A stretch of 64,000 nucleotides of DNA from JAEUKH01 sp964447205 (GTDB lineage Bacteria; Myxococcota_A; Polyangia; Polyangiales; Ga0077539). Every line of letters begins with the position of its first letter. Positions within the stretch are counted from its first letter, which is position 1. The notes beneath the pieces are model-generated. The model was given only the letters and a program-made list of their open reading frames with translations. It did no database searches and had not been told where the DNA came from. Location of the stretch: assembly GCA_964447205.1 (NCBI GenBank), contig CAYUSB010000008.1, forward strand, positions 124,001 through 188,000, read 5' to 3'. Below are positions 54,175 through 64,000 of this stretch, in pieces. The translations under genes and the position numbers were made by a program.

Positions 54175-55026
54175 CTATCCCTTGACCCCGCCCGCGGTGA
54201 GGCCGCCCACGAGGTGCCGCTGCACGGCGTAGAAGATGGCCATCACGGGCACGCTCACCACGATGGCCCCCGCGGCGAAGTGGCCCCACGCGGCGTCGTA
54301 CTCGCCCACGTACCGCTGGAGGGCCACGGGGAGCGTAAAGGCCTGCTCCCGCGAGAGAAACGTGGCCGCGAGGATGAACTCGTTCCACGCGGACATGAAG
54401 GCGAAGAGGCAGGTTACGGCGATGGCGGGCCGGGCCGCCGGGAGGACGACCTTGACGAAGGCCTGCCAGCGGGTGGCCCCGTCGACCATGGCGGCCTCCT
54501 CCAGGTCGCGGGGGATGGCCTCGAAGGCCCCCCGGAGCTGAAAGAGGGCGAAGGGCAGGGCCGTGGTCGCGTACACGAGGACCAGCCCCGCCTGGGTGTC
54601 GAGGAGCTTCAAGGTGTCGAGGAGCACATACAACGGCACCGCCGTGGCCACCCCGGGGAACATCTGCGTGGCCAGGAGGGCCTTCATGCTCCCGCGCTCT
54701 CCCACGAAGCGGAACCGGGCCAGGGCGTAGGCCGCGGGCACGGCGATGGCGACGCTCGTGGTGGCCGTGGCAATGCTCACCACCAGGGAGTTGAGGAGCT
54801 GGCGCCCGAAGAGCCACCGCCCCGCGCTGTCGGTGTGGCCGAGCACGGCCCGGAAGTTGGCGAAGCTCACGGCCTCGGGGAGGGGGAGGGCCCGGGGGGA
54901 AGGGGTTCCGGTGGGGGAGAGGGCGAGGGTGACGACCCACAGGACGGGGTAGAGCGCGAAGGCCACGGCCAGCACGAGGGCGGCGTGTACGGCGAGCGCG
55001 GTGACCCAGCGGGGGCGGGGGTTCAT
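54175..55026 (-). CDS. malG: Sugar ABC transporter inner-membrane permease (MalG-like)
   Basis: A 283-residue permease with six predicted membrane helices. The EAA loop reads EEAAMVDGATRWQAFVKVVLPAARP, matching the consensus that docks the ATPase, and FMSAWNEFILAATFL is typical of the MalG/CUT1 branch. Its start overlaps the fused binding-protein/permease gene by ATGA, so it is the last gene of the operon malK - malEF - malG. Substrate class (maltose, maltodextrin, trehalose or glycerol phosphate) cannot be told from sequence; the maltose naming follows the closest pattern only. Confidence 0.9.
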   Translation of the reverse strand: MNPRPRWVTALAVHAALVLAVAFALYPVLWVVTLALSPTGTPSPRALPLPEAVSFANFRAVLGHTDSAGRWLFGRQLLNSLVVSIATATTSVAIAVPAAYALARFRFVGERGSMKALLATQMFPGVATAVPLYVLLDTLKLLDTQAGLVLVYATTALPFALFQLRGAFEAIPRDLEEAAMVDGATRWQAFVKVVLPAARPAIAVTCLFAFMSAWNEFILAATFLSREQAFTLPVALQRYVGEYDAAWGHFAAGAIVVSVPVMAIFYAVQRHLVGGLTAGGVKG

Positions 55027-57205
55027 CGGGCACCCGGGGCGGGGACTTCGGCCCGGCGGACCCGCCACGCGTTGACCAGGGCGAGGATGGCGAAGATCAG
55101 CACGGCATAGGCCGCCGCGTAGCCGTACTGGGCCTGGCGCGTGAAGGCCCAGCGGTAGGCCTCGCTCACGAGGATGTCGGTCGACCCGTCTGGCTCGCCC
55201 CCCGACACGAGGAACACCACGTTGAACTGATTGAAGGTCCACACCGCCCCGAGGGCTACCGAGGGCCCCAGGGACGGCACGAGCAGCGGCGCCGTGATCT
55301 TCCAGAACTGCTGCCACTCCGTGGCCCCGTCGACGCTGGCGGCCTCGTACAGGTCGCGCGGAATGGCCGCCAGGGCCCCGATGGTCACCACCATCATAAA
55401 CGGGAACCCGAGCCACAAGTTAGTGGCCACGTTGGCCGTAAAGGCCGTGGAGAAGCGCGCGAACCAGCTCACGGGTTCGCCCCCGAGGGCGGCGATCACC
55501 GCGTTGACGGCCCCAAACTGCCGGTGAAACATCCCCCTCCACGCCAGGGCCGTGACGTACGACGGGACCGCCCAGGGCACGATCAAGAGCACCCGGTACA
55601 GGGCCCGCATGCGGAGGAGGGGGCGCGACAGGAGCAGGGCCAGGATCACCCCCGCGGAGACGTGCAACACGAGGTTGACGGCCGTCCACAGCACGGTCAC
55701 GAGCAGCACCCGGTAGAACGACCCGCTCGCGAGCAACGGGCCCCCGCGGGCCGTTAGGATGTCGACGTAGTTGGCGAGGCCCACGTAGTACGACTGCCCC
55801 TCCCGCGTGGCGTAGAGCGACGTGGCCGCCCCGAGCACCAACGGAACCACCACCAACGCCGTCACCACCACCACGGCGTGGGCGAGCCACGCGTAGGCGG
55901 GCAGGGAGCGCCGCAGGGCTGCACGAAACTCGGGCTCTCGGGCCCGTTGCAGGGCCGACAGGGCCGCGGCGAGGCCGAGGGCTCCCACCGCGAGGAGGGC
56001 CCAGGTGGCGTCGCGTCGGCGGGGCAGGGGGCGGGTCACGTCGGCGAAACGTCGGGCTCCTTCGGCGAGGGCGGCGGCGGGGGTACGGTCGCCCCGCAGG
56101 GCCTTGAGGATCGACTGCCGGGCGGGCTCCCAGGCCGAGCGCATGTTGGGGTGGCTCGGCATGAGGCGGGCCCCCTCGGCCGCGGCCCGAAAGGTGGCCA
56201 GGAGGGGGTCGCGGGCGAGGGCGGGGTCGAGGGTCCAGGCCGCCCGGGTGGCCACCACCTGACGCCCCACCCGGGCCCGGACCACGGCGGACTCGGGGCG
56301 GGTGAGGAAGGCCGCCAGGGCCCGTGCCGCGGCGGGGTCACGCGACCGCGACGAGAGCATCACCCCCTCGACGGTGGCGTAGGGCTGCATGGCCCGTCCC
56401 CCCGCATCCATCACCCGCGGGAGCGGAACCACCCGGTACACCACCCGGTCTCCGAGCTCGGCGGCGAGCCATGGGCCCGAGATGGCCGTGGCCGCTCGGC
56501 CTGTGACGAAGAGCTGCGACACGAGCGATCCGCTGGCTTCTTCGGGCACGACCCGATCGCGCAGGAGGGTCATCACCCGCACGAGGGAGCGTTCGGCGGC
56601 CGGGCCTACGAAGGCGTAGCGTCCGGCCTCGTCGAGGATTTCCCCGCCGTACGCGTGCAGGAGGGGGGCGTGGAAGTACGCGCTCGCGGCCTCGTACACG
56701 AGGGGGTACGACCCCGCGGGGAGGGTCGGGCGCAGGGCCGCGATGCCCTCCAGGGCGGAGGCGGCCTCCGGGTCGGGAACGAGGGCCGGGTTGACGTAGA
56801 GGGCCACGCATTTGACCGCGAGGGGCAGGCCGAAGAGGGTTCCGTCGGCGGTGAAGGCCTGTCGGGCAGTGGTGTCGAAGGCGTCGCCGGGTGCGTCGAA
56901 GGGGGCCACGAGGCCGCGTCCGCGGTACGAGGCGAGGCGCTCGTGGGCGTCGACAAAGAGGTCGGGGCCGTTGCCTCGGGGGATGGCGGCTTCGAGCTTC
57001 GACGCGTAGGCCTCGAAGGGCAGGGCCAGGACCTCCAGGGACCCGTTCGGGTGCTCGGCCCGCCATTGGGCCAGGAGCTGGTCGAGGGCGGTCTGTTCGG
57101 CTCCGCGGTAGGCGTGCCAGAGGGTGAGGCGTTGGGCCCGGGCGGGGCCCGCGAGGAGCACGAAGGCCAGGGCGAGGGCGAGCCCGAGGAGGCCGAAGGG
57201 GGGTC

Positions 57206-57209
<4 letters not shown>
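55023..57209 (-). CDS. Fused sugar-binding protein and permease (MalE-MalF)
   Basis: A single 728-residue protein that joins two normally separate ABC importer subunits. Residues 1-26 are a signal peptide. About 27-395 is a family 1 solute-binding protein (LTLWHAYRGAEQTALDQLL, GNGPDLFVDAHERLASY, GRAATAISGPWLAAELG, YATVEGVMLSSRS). A hydrophobic helix (about 412-430) then leads to a MalF-like permease (about 445-728), with the coupling loop EAASVDGATEWQQFWKITAPLLVP. The uninterrupted frame and domain order mean the binding protein is tethered to its own transporter. Overlaps by ATGA at both ends, with malK upstream and malG downstream. The fusion removes any need for a diffusible binding protein. 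Confidence 0.92.
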
Positions 57210-58288
<1,079 letters not shown>

Positions 58289-58313
58289 GGAGGCGATGGT
58301 ACCCGCCCGCGGA

Positions 58314-59066
58314 CTACCGCAGGAAGTCCTTGTAGAATTGTGTCTTCCAGTCGAAGAAGCGCCCGAGCACGGGGTCGTGGGCGTACTGTGCGATCGACCG
58401 CCCGCGCAGGGTGGGCACCCCGAGGTGCACGCTGTCGGGCCAGGAGAGCGGGGCCGTGAGACCCGCGGCGGTCACGTCGGCCAGGGTGGGGGTCGGGCCG
58501 CAGAGGTACCCGTGCTCGGCGATGCGGGCGCAGAGCTCGTGCAGGAGGGCCCGTACCGCGCGGTGGGCCTCGGCCAGGAGGCTTCTCCCAGGGGGCAGGA
58601 AGCTCCCGACGTGGGCGAGGGCCCCGACGGTGTGGAGGCCCACCCGGGCGACGCGCCCGGAGGCCCCGACGGTGCCCCCGAAGGCGTCGAGCCAGTCGCG
58701 GTCGCGCAGGGCCTGTTCGGTCGCGAGGGCGGGGACGTGTTGCCCGAGGACGTCGTCGAGGCGGTCTTCGAGGTCGAGGACGGCCTTACGTTGGGTGAAG
58801 TCGTCGGGGAGGAGGGCCCGGGCCCCGCCCCGCCCTGCGGGGAAGGCGTGCTCGAGGTACAGGGCGATGGCGGTGCTGTCGTGGACCACGGCCCCTTCGT
58901 GCTCGAGGAGCGGGAGCTTCCGTTGCCCGGACAGGCGGTAGATGGCGAGCTGACCGGGGCCGGCCACGTGGTCGACGAGGGTGTAGTCGAGGCCCTTGAA
59001 GTCGAGGGCCGCGCGGGCCTTCTCGCTGAAGTGGCTGATCTTGAAGCGGTGCAGCGTGATGGGCAT
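58314..59066 (-). CDS. Glutathione S-transferase family protein
   Basis: A 250-residue protein. The N-terminal thioredoxin-like domain has ITLHRFKISHFSEKARAALDFKG (Ser in the catalytic region) and KLPLLEHEGAVVHDSTAIALYLE, the glutathione-binding Pro-Leu and DST motif. The C-terminal helical domain includes YLCGPTPTLADVTAAGLTAPL with the conserved N-capping region. The substrate is unknown. It starts 55 bases after the AgmX/GltJ-like stop and ends 25 bases before malK, all on the minus strand, so read-through into the importer is possible. Confidence 0.85.
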   Translation of the reverse strand: MPITLHRFKISHFSEKARAALDFKGLDYTLVDHVAGPGQLAIYRLSGQRKLPLLEHEGAVVHDSTAIALYLEHAFPAGRGGARALLPDDFTQRKAVLDLEDRLDDVLGQHVPALATEQALRDRDWLDAFGGTVGASGRVARVGLHTVGALAHVGSFLPPGRSLLAEAHRAVRALLHELCARIAEHGYLCGPTPTLADVTAAGLTAPLSWPDSVHLGVPTLRGRSIAQYAHDPVLGRFFDWKTQFYKDFLR

Positions 59067-59121
59067 GACGGCAGAGGGGCGGGGTTGTACCACGCCGCGC
59101 CGCGCGGGCCCTACCGGAGCG

Positions 59122-61488
59122 TCAGTTGCCGACGGAGAGGTTGACGGTGGCTACGGCGTCCATGGCCGTGCCCGCCCCGAGGGGCTGGATGGTCGCGATG
59201 CGGCTGCTGACGCATTGGTCGAAGCGGGGATCGGGGCTGTTGCTCACCGAGGCCCGGGTGAAGCGGCCCTGCCCGTTGATGGAGAGGGTGACCTGCACCG
59301 ACCGCGGCTGCACGGAGGGGTTGAGCCGCAGGAGGCTCTGCCAGCAGTTGTTGGCGATGCGGCTGTTGCCGAAGGCACGGGCCGCGGCCCCGGCGCGGGC
59401 TCCGTCGTCCTGGGGGGCGCTCGCGGTCTGGGCGGGTTGGGTGCGGAGAGGAGCCGCGCCCACGGGGCCTCCGGCGGGGCCGCCCGAGCTGCCCTGGCGC
59501 TCGAGCTCGCGGAGCATCCGCTGCTGCTCGGGGGTGAGGGCCGCGGTCTGGGAGGGGTGCTCGCTCGGGCGGTGGGGCCGGGCCGTGCCGGGTCGGGACG
59601 GGTGCTCGGGGCCCCCGGCGGGTTGGGCCGCGGGCGTCTCGGCCTGCGCCGGATTCTCCGGCGGAACCTCCGGGGCCGCGGTCTCGCTGGGCACGGGCTC
59701 GGCGGGCGGGGGCACGGGGGCCGGCGGGGGCGGGGGCGGAGGGGCCGGGGCCTGCACGGTGGGCCCGGGGGTGCGCTGCGAGATCACGATGCCCGCGGCG
59801 ATGCCCGCGACCATCATCCCGCCGCCGAAGAGCAGGGCGATGCCCGCGGAGAGGCCGCGGCGCTCGGCCTGGCGCGCGGTGGGGATGGCCCCCCCGTGGT
59901 CGATGCCGTGCAAAGGGGCGAGGTACGGGCTGTGCGGGGCCGCGGCGGACGGCGGGGGGCCGCTGTTGCCTGGCGGAAAGAGCGAGGGCGTGAGGGGTTG
60001 GGCCACCGGGGGGGCCGCGGGGGGGCGCGGGGTGCTCGGCCGGGCGAAGAGGTCTTCGGGCAGGTCGTCGTCGTGGGCCGGGGGCCGGGCGCTCGGGTGG
60101 GCCGAGGGAGTGGGACCCGGGCCCGGGGCGGGGGCCAGGCTGACGGCCGGGGCAGGCGGGTCGGCCGGGGGGGGGACCGAACGCGCCGCGGGGCCTTGGG
60201 GGGCCGGGTGGGCGGTCTCGGCGGTGGGCCCGTCGAGGGCCGAGGCCAGGGCCGGGGCCGGGACCGAGGCGGGGCTCGGGGCCGGGGTGGGGGCCGGGGC
60301 GGGGGTCGCCCCCGATCCGCTCGTGCGCTCGGGGCGTTGCGGGGCGGGGGGCGGGCGGGACGGGGAGGCCGCGGGGCGGGCCAGGGGCCGCGCGGACAGG
60401 GGGGTGCTGCGGGGCGGGGCCTCGATCATCGTGCGGTCGCTCTCCTCCTCGCCTTCGGCCGCGTGGGCGGCCTCGTGGGCGGCCTCGCGGGCAGGGGGGG
60501 CGGAGGGCTTGAGCGGGGAGAAGCTCTTGAGCAGGGCCGCGGCGATGCCGGGGTCGACGCTGGAGACGCGGGTGGCCTCCTCCTCGTCGTCGGTCATCAT
60601 GGGGCGGGCGCTGGAGAGGGGGTGATCGTGCGGACGGGCCGACGCGAGGGGGACCACCTTGGCGCCTGCCCGCGCGGCCGGGGCTCCCGACGGCGAGGCC
60701 CCTGGGGCGGGGCGGTCGGAGGGGCGCTTGCCCATCTCGTCCAGGAGGTTGCCCGACATCTTCTGGGCCACGAGGCGCAGGAGGTCGCCGAGCTCGGCCA
60801 CGTTGCGCAGGGGGCGCCAGTCGTCGAGGCCTTCGCGCCACACGAGGGTCTCGGGGCTCACGTCGCCGCTCTGCACGCGGGCGCTGAGCTCCTTGCGGGT
60901 GAGGGGCCCCACGGGGAGGTCGCGGATGCCGGCGTACCAGCCCGTCTCGGAGGCGTTGAGGATGGCGGAGGCCGTCGGCCCGGCGGCCCGGGCGGCCAGC
61001 GGGGAGCGGCCTCCGGCCAGGGTGGCGGGTCGTCCGCTGCTGGGGACGGGGGCCCCGGCTCCGAAGGCCGGGCCCGTGCTGGTGGCCGAGCGGGTACGCG
61101 GGACCCGGGCCACTCCGGCGCTCGCGGCGGCTGCGGCCAGGGGGGCCCCGACCCCGCTCACGGTCCCGCCTCCCCCGAGTCCGCTCGGGCCTCCGAGGCT
61201 CCCGGGGGCTCCCGGGCTCCCGGGGCGGGGCACGGCGGCCCCGGTGATGGTGGTGGGCCGGGGCCGGGGGGCGGGGCGAACGGAGGCCGGCGGGGGCTCG
61301 CTCAGCAGGGGCGAGGCGCTCACCCCGGAGACGCTGTCCTGGGTCGTGCCTGCGGCCGGCACGGAGCTGCCGTGGATCTCGATGACGTGCGAGCATTTCT
61401 TGCACTTGAAGCGCGTGATCGCGCGCCCTCGGAGCTTCTCGTCATCGACGTGGTACTTCTGCTTACAGTTGTCGCAGAGGAAGTTCAT
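59122..61488 (-). CDS. AgmX/GltJ-like zinc-ribbon, GYF and AgmX/PglI C-terminal domain protein
   Basis: A 788-residue single-span protein with the layout of Myxococcus AgmX/GltJ of the gliding-motility machinery. Zinc ribbon: Cys5, Cys8, Cys29, Cys32 in MNFLCDNC and FKCKKC. GYF_2 domain at about residues 190-245 (ETGWYAGIRDLPVGPLTRKEL, ETLVWREGLDDWRPL). Long Pro/Ala/Ser-rich region, then a membrane helix (about 540-570), a Pro-rich periplasmic spacer and the AgmX/PglI C-terminal domain (about 690-788; ANNCWQSLLRLNP, VSNSPDPRFDQCVSSRIATI). In M. xanthus the N-terminal modules act in polar regulation and the C-terminus in the periplasm. GGAG seven bases before ATG fixes the start. Follows the MshEN-receiver-TPR gene on the same strand. 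The exact orthologue is not certain. Confidence 0.85.
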   Translation of the reverse strand: MNFLCDNCKQKYHVDDEKLRGRAITRFKCKKCSHVIEIHGSSVPAAGTTQDSVSGVSASPLLSEPPPASVRPAPRPRPTTITGAAVPRPGSPGAPGSLGGPSGLGGGGTVSGVGAPLAAAAASAGVARVPRTRSATSTGPAFGAGAPVPSSGRPATLAGGRSPLAARAAGPTASAILNASETGWYAGIRDLPVGPLTRKELSARVQSGDVSPETLVWREGLDDWRPLRNVAELGDLLRLVAQKMSGNLLDEMGKRPSDRPAPGASPSGAPAARAGAKVVPLASARPHDHPLSSARPMMTDDEEEATRVSSVDPGIAAALLKSFSPLKPSAPPAREAAHEAAHAAEGEEESDRTMIEAPPRSTPLSARPLARPAASPSRPPPAPQRPERTSGSGATPAPAPTPAPSPASVPAPALASALDGPTAETAHPAPQGPAARSVPPPADPPAPAVSLAPAPGPGPTPSAHPSARPPAHDDDLPEDLFARPSTPRPPAAPPVAQPLTPSLFPPGNSGPPPSAAAPHSPYLAPLHGIDHGGAIPTARQAERRGLSAGIALLFGGGMMVAGIAAGIVISQRTPGPTVQAPAPPPPPPPAPVPPPAEPVPSETAAPEVPPENPAQAETPAAQPAGGPEHPSRPGTARPHRPSEHPSQTAALTPEQQRMLRELERQGSSGGPAGGPVGAAPLRTQPAQTASAPQDDGARAGAAARAFGNSRIANNCWQSLLRLNPSVQPRSVQVTLSINGQGRFTRASVSNSPDPRFDQCVSSRIATIQPLGAGTAMDAVATVNLSVGN

Positions 61489-61569
61489 CGGTCTACTCCA
61501 GAGGGGCGTCGGTGGGGGAGCGATCGGGGGCAGGGAGGGTGCTGGGCCCTCCCCCACCGCGTCAGGCGT

Positions 61570-63123
61570 CTACTCGGGTTGGAGCAGGGCCAGGATACGA
61601 TCTTGGATCTGTCCGCGCGTGTTGGCGTCGGGTGCAACAAAATGTGCCCGCTCCCAGGCCTCCAGGGCCTTCCGTCGGAACCCCGCCCGCTCATAGAGCA
61701 CGGCGAGATTCTTGAGGGCGGGGAAGAAGGCCTCGTCGGCTTCGAGGGCGGCCTCGAGGGTGGCGATGGCGCGAAACACCTCGCCGCGTTTCCCAAACAG
61801 GAGCCCGAGCTGGTACCGCAGGTGGTGGGCCCCGGCGGCGTTGGCGGGCACGAGGAGGGCGATCTCCAGGGCGTGGGCCGCGGCGGCGGGGTCGCCGCGT
61901 TGGTAGGCCTCGGTGCTGGCCTGGAGGGCGGCCTCGACCCCGGGGGGGAGGGGGCCGCTCGGGCGCCGCGGGTCGTGGCCGTCGAGGGCGGCCTCGATGC
62001 GGGACACGGCGTCGACGAGGGACAGGGGCTTGGGCAGGAGGGCCTGGACCCCGAGGAGCTCGGCGAGGTCGTCGGCGGCCCGCCAGCCTCCCCACCGGGA
62101 GGTGAGCATCACGGCGGGGACCTCGGCCCAGCGCGGGTCTTCGAGGAGTTGGGACCAGCGCCCGAGGGCCTGCCCGAGTCGGTCGTCGGGGTCGTCGGGG
62201 TCGTCGGGGTCGATCACGAGGAGGTGGGGCAGATGGGGGGTCTGGTGTTGATCGAGGAGGGCCGCGGTGCCGTCGAGGGTGACGGTCTGGTGGCCGAGCT
62301 CGGTGAGGGCCTCGCGCAGGGCTTCGCGGCTCGCTCCGTCGGCGTCGACCACCCAGACCACCTTGCCCGTGGGGGCCACGGAGGGGAGCCGGGCCGCCGA
62401 CCGCTCGGGGGTGGAGGGCGCGGCGGGAGCGGGGCGCACGGGGGCGAACAGGGGCGGAGCGTGGTCTCTGCCGCCGAGCTCTTGCGGCAAGGGGGGAGGG
62501 CCCGGCAACGGAACCCTCGGCCCCGAGGCTCCTCCCCGGGGCGGGGCGGGCGGGGGCCCACGACGCGGGCCGAGGTTGGGCGGGCCCACGGGCAGGCTCA
62601 GGGACAGGGGCCCCGAGCTTGGGGTGGTCCCGGCGGGGGGCCCGGCGGGGGGGCGCCCGACGGGGCCGGGGGCTCGGGGGGGTGCGGGGGCCGGGGTCGG
62701 CATCGAACGTTGGGCCCGGGGGCCGACCCGCTCGGTCTGACCGGCCTCGCGGGCGGCGTAGGCGTCGTCGAGGGCGGCGCTCAGCTTGTCGCCCTCGGCC
62801 ACGAAGGGATAGACCTTGCGGCCCGAGACAAACTCGACCTCGTCGATGGCCCGGGCGTCGCCGGGGGAGGCCATGGCGAGGAAGAGGGCGTCGCCTTGCA
62901 CGAGGAGGGGCAGCACGAGGTGGCGGCGGGCGATCTCCTGGGGCACGGCGTCGAGGTCGGCGAGCTGGAGGTGCAGGCCGTCGAGGTCGACCCCGGGGAC
63001 CCCATGACGCTCGGACAGGGCCACGATCGCGCGTCGTTCTCCCTCGGGCAGGAACAACCCCACCCCCGCAGGGCGTGCCCCGCCCGGGGGGGAGAGCTTG
63101 GAAGTGTCGTCGCGGCCTGCCAT
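61570..63123 (-). CDS. MshEN-type N-terminal domain, receiver and TPR protein
   Basis: A 517-residue cytoplasmic protein combining three domains. Residues ~30-125 resemble the GspE/PilB/MshE N-terminal domain (LHLQLADLDAVPQEIARRHLVLPLLVQGDALFLAMASP and DEVEFVSGRKVYPFVAEGDKLSAALDDAY), some of which bind cyclic di-GMP. A Pro-rich linker (125-245) precedes a receiver-like domain (~248-370; VVWVVDADG, LVID with Asp305 as probable phosphoacceptor, VMLTS, LLPKPLS). TPR helices at ~380-517 (AYQRGDPAAAAHALEIALLVP, GEVFRAIATLEAALEAD, LKNLAVLYERAG). Asp305 opens a short 9-bp DNA repeat encoding PDDPDDPDD. Next to the AgmX/GltJ-like gene, this suggests a polarity or motility regulator (inference). ATG 63123 has no clear ribosome-binding site. 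Confidence 0.8.
   Translation of the reverse strand: MAGRDDTSKLSPPGGARPAGVGLFLPEGERRAIVALSERHGVPGVDLDGLHLQLADLDAVPQEIARRHLVLPLLVQGDALFLAMASPGDARAIDEVEFVSGRKVYPFVAEGDKLSAALDDAYAAREAGQTERVGPRAQRSMPTPAPAPPRAPGPVGRPPAGPPAGTTPSSGPLSLSLPVGPPNLGPRRGPPPAPPRGGASGPRVPLPGPPPLPQELGGRDHAPPLFAPVRPAPAAPSTPERSAARLPSVAPTGKVVWVVDADGASREALREALTELGHQTVTLDGTAALLDQHQTPHLPHLLVIDPDDPDDPDDRLGQALGRWSQLLEDPRWAEVPAVMLTSRWGGWRAADDLAELLGVQALLPKPLSLVDAVSRIEAALDGHDPRRPSGPLPPGVEAALQASTEAYQRGDPAAAAHALEIALLVPANAAGAHHLRYQLGLLFGKRGEVFRAIATLEAALEADEAFFPALKNLAVLYERAGFRRKALEAWERAHFVAPDANTRGQIQDRILALLQPE
62183..62211. repeat. Three 9-bp repeats at the receiver phosphoacceptor
   Basis: GTCGTCGGG-type units repeat three times and encode Pro-Asp-Asp on the minus strand, directly after the candidate phosphoacceptor Asp305. 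Slippage would insert or remove three residues in the active-site loop. Confidence 0.8.
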
Positions 63124-63230
63124 GGTCGATGCGTCTGGGGAGCCGCGGAGCAATCCGTCGACTGAGCGCCTGAGGGTATCACCTCCGGGGGGGGTGGTTC
63201 AATCGTGCGTGTGGGGCGAAGGCGGGAAGT

Positions 63231-63791
63231 CTACATCCCGCTCACGATCCGGAAGTCATCGCCCACCCGCTCGAGCTCCAGGCGGTTGTCGCCCACGCGT
63301 CGAAACCAGATGTCATCTTGTCCCTCCCGGGTCGCCGAGTCTCGGACGGGGTCGACGTTGAAGCTCAGCCCGCCCCCGCGGGGGGCCACCTCGTTGCCCG
63401 CGGGGCGCCGCAGGGTGTAGCTCCCGGTGAAGGTGTAATCGATCGCGATGCGGTTGGGCCGCTCGGGGTCGACGGTCACCCGGCGGTACCGGATCTCGTA
63501 GCGCACCTCGCCGACCTCGTCGGCCCAGGCCGTGAGCATGCGTTGCAGCCCGTCGTAGCCGTAGTCGTCGTCGCCTCGTGGGGTCCCGGCGTCTTCGTAG
63601 TAGTCGGGCGAGGCCATGGCGAGCAGGCTCCGGGCGTCGCGGGTCTCCACCGCCCGTCGGTATCGCTCGCAGAACGACACCAGGGCACGGTTTTCGGACG
63701 TGTCGGCGACCTCGGTGTTGGGGATGCGCCCGGTCGTGCAGCCGAGGGTGAGCACGAGGAGGACGGGCGAAGCGGCGCGAAACAAGCGCAT
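63231..63791 (-). CDS. Lipoprotein with NTF2/SnoaL-like domain
   Basis: A 186-residue lipoprotein (lipobox LTLGC, Cys18 by the start used). The mature part (VSFCERYRRAVETRDARSLLAMASPDYYEDAG, MLTAWADEVGEVRYEIRYRRVTV, IAIDYTFTGSYTL) has the alpha-plus-beta pattern of the NTF2-like/SnoaL fold, with the late strand ending GDDFRIVSGM. No catalytic residues are evident; ligand or protein binding is likely. ATG 63791 gives the tidiest signal peptide; ATG 63815 is an alternative. First of a same-strand series with the MshEN-receiver-TPR and AgmX/GltJ-like genes, 107 bases ahead of the former. Confidence 0.8.
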   Translation of the reverse strand: MRLFRAASPVLLVLTLGCTTGRIPNTEVADTSENRALVSFCERYRRAVETRDARSLLAMASPDYYEDAGTPRGDDDYGYDGLQRMLTAWADEVGEVRYEIRYRRVTVDPERPNRIAIDYTFTGSYTLRRPAGNEVAPRGGGLSFNVDPVRDSATREGQDDIWFRRVGDNRLELERVGDDFRIVSGM

Positions 63792-64000
63792 GGCGGTGAT
63801 CGATGGGGTGTGCATGGGGCGGTCGCGGAGAGGGGTCGCAGGTGCCAACGGCCCTGGGGGGGCCGGATATTCCTCCGCCGGGGCCTCGGTGGCAACCGTT
63901 GGGCGCGGCCCATTCCCTACGCCGGGCTTGCCACGGTCGCCGGGAGGGTGGTACCCCCCGGCCCGCGTGATGCGTGAAGGCCAACCGCCGTCTCGGCGCA
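63792..64000. other. Right-edge sequence without a supported gene
   Basis: The last ~200 bases upstream of the terminal lipoprotein hold no convincing coding sequence; open frames here are extensions of shadows. The promoter for the minus-strand series probably lies in this stretch, but no boxes could be named. Confidence 0.5.

Noticed and set aside
58996..63165. A 1389-codon plus-strand open frame
   Set aside because: It is antisense to the glutathione transferase, AgmX/GltJ-like and MshEN-receiver-TPR genes, which have diagnostic motifs. Its product is Gly/Arg/Val-rich without domains.

Overview
The window is very GC-rich DNA from a delta-group bacterium, almost certainly a myxobacterium (Myxococcota, perhaps Polyangiales or Sandaracinus-like). 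The basis is gene content: two secreted proteins ending in MYXO-CTERM-type tails (Gly/Cys-rich motif, one membrane helix, Arg cluster), myxobacterial cysteine-rich repeat lipoproteins, an AgmX/GltJ-like zinc-ribbon/GYF motility-type protein, a membrane-anchored Ser/Thr kinase, a DUF6748 lipoprotein and many other lipoproteins. Codons end overwhelmingly in G or C. No rRNA, tRNA, CRISPR array, complete insertion sequence or prophage was seen.

Layout: 1-1.8 kb, the wreck of a hybrid histidine kinase (minus strand). 2.1-6.3 kb, a plus-strand run of POT peptide transporter, YndJ-like membrane protein and a short endonuclease V. 6.4-12.5 kb, two paralogous TTG-started cysteine-rich lipoproteins with variable-length Asp/Thr/Pro linkers. 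12.8-17.6 kb, an unknown protein, an M20 peptidase, a small membrane protein and RsmB. 17.6-23.9 kb, a Ser/Thr kinase, a subtilase with FG-GAP repeats and a CcmB-like permease. 23.9-30.7 kb, small secreted protein, membrane protein, VWA-like lipoprotein, a YbiT-type ABC-F ATPase and an acyl-CoA dehydrogenase. 31-34.7 kb, a PD-(D/E)XK-type protein and the minus-strand cluster tsaD - small His-rich membrane protein - gcvH - trxB. 34.8-37.8 kb, RsfS with a histone H1-like tail, RlmH and a cytochrome P450. 38.3-43.0 kb, a minus-strand cluster of methyltransferase, HflX (apparent AUC start), thioredoxin-like lipoprotein and a MYXO-CTERM protein. 43.6-49.4 kb, thiD, a polysaccharide deacetylase and a DUF4132 protein. 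49.4-53.1 kb, an accessory patch with Uma2, small unknown genes, a frameshifted WD40-like lipoprotein and four kinds of non-coding repeat. 53.1-63.8 kb, a DUF6748 lipoprotein, an ABC sugar importer whose binding protein and first permease are fused, a glutathione transferase, the AgmX/GltJ-like protein, an MshEN-receiver-TPR protein and a terminal lipoprotein.

How the genes fit together: housekeeping translation and ribosome functions (RsmB, TsaD, RsfS, RlmH, HflX, ABC-F) are interleaved with cell-envelope genes (lipoproteins, secreted protease, deacetylase, importer) and with a possible motility or polarity pair at 59-63 kb. Many neighbours overlap by ATGA, which implies translational coupling: RsfS/RlmH, the three importer genes, the Uma2 pair and YndJ/endonuclease V.

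The most unusual observations are the HflX gene whose only plausible start is AUC behind a perfect AGGAGG, the histone H1-like extension on RsfS, the binding-protein/permease fusion, a seven-unit array of exact 21-bp period, three families of palindromic intergenic elements, and the multiply damaged hybrid kinase.
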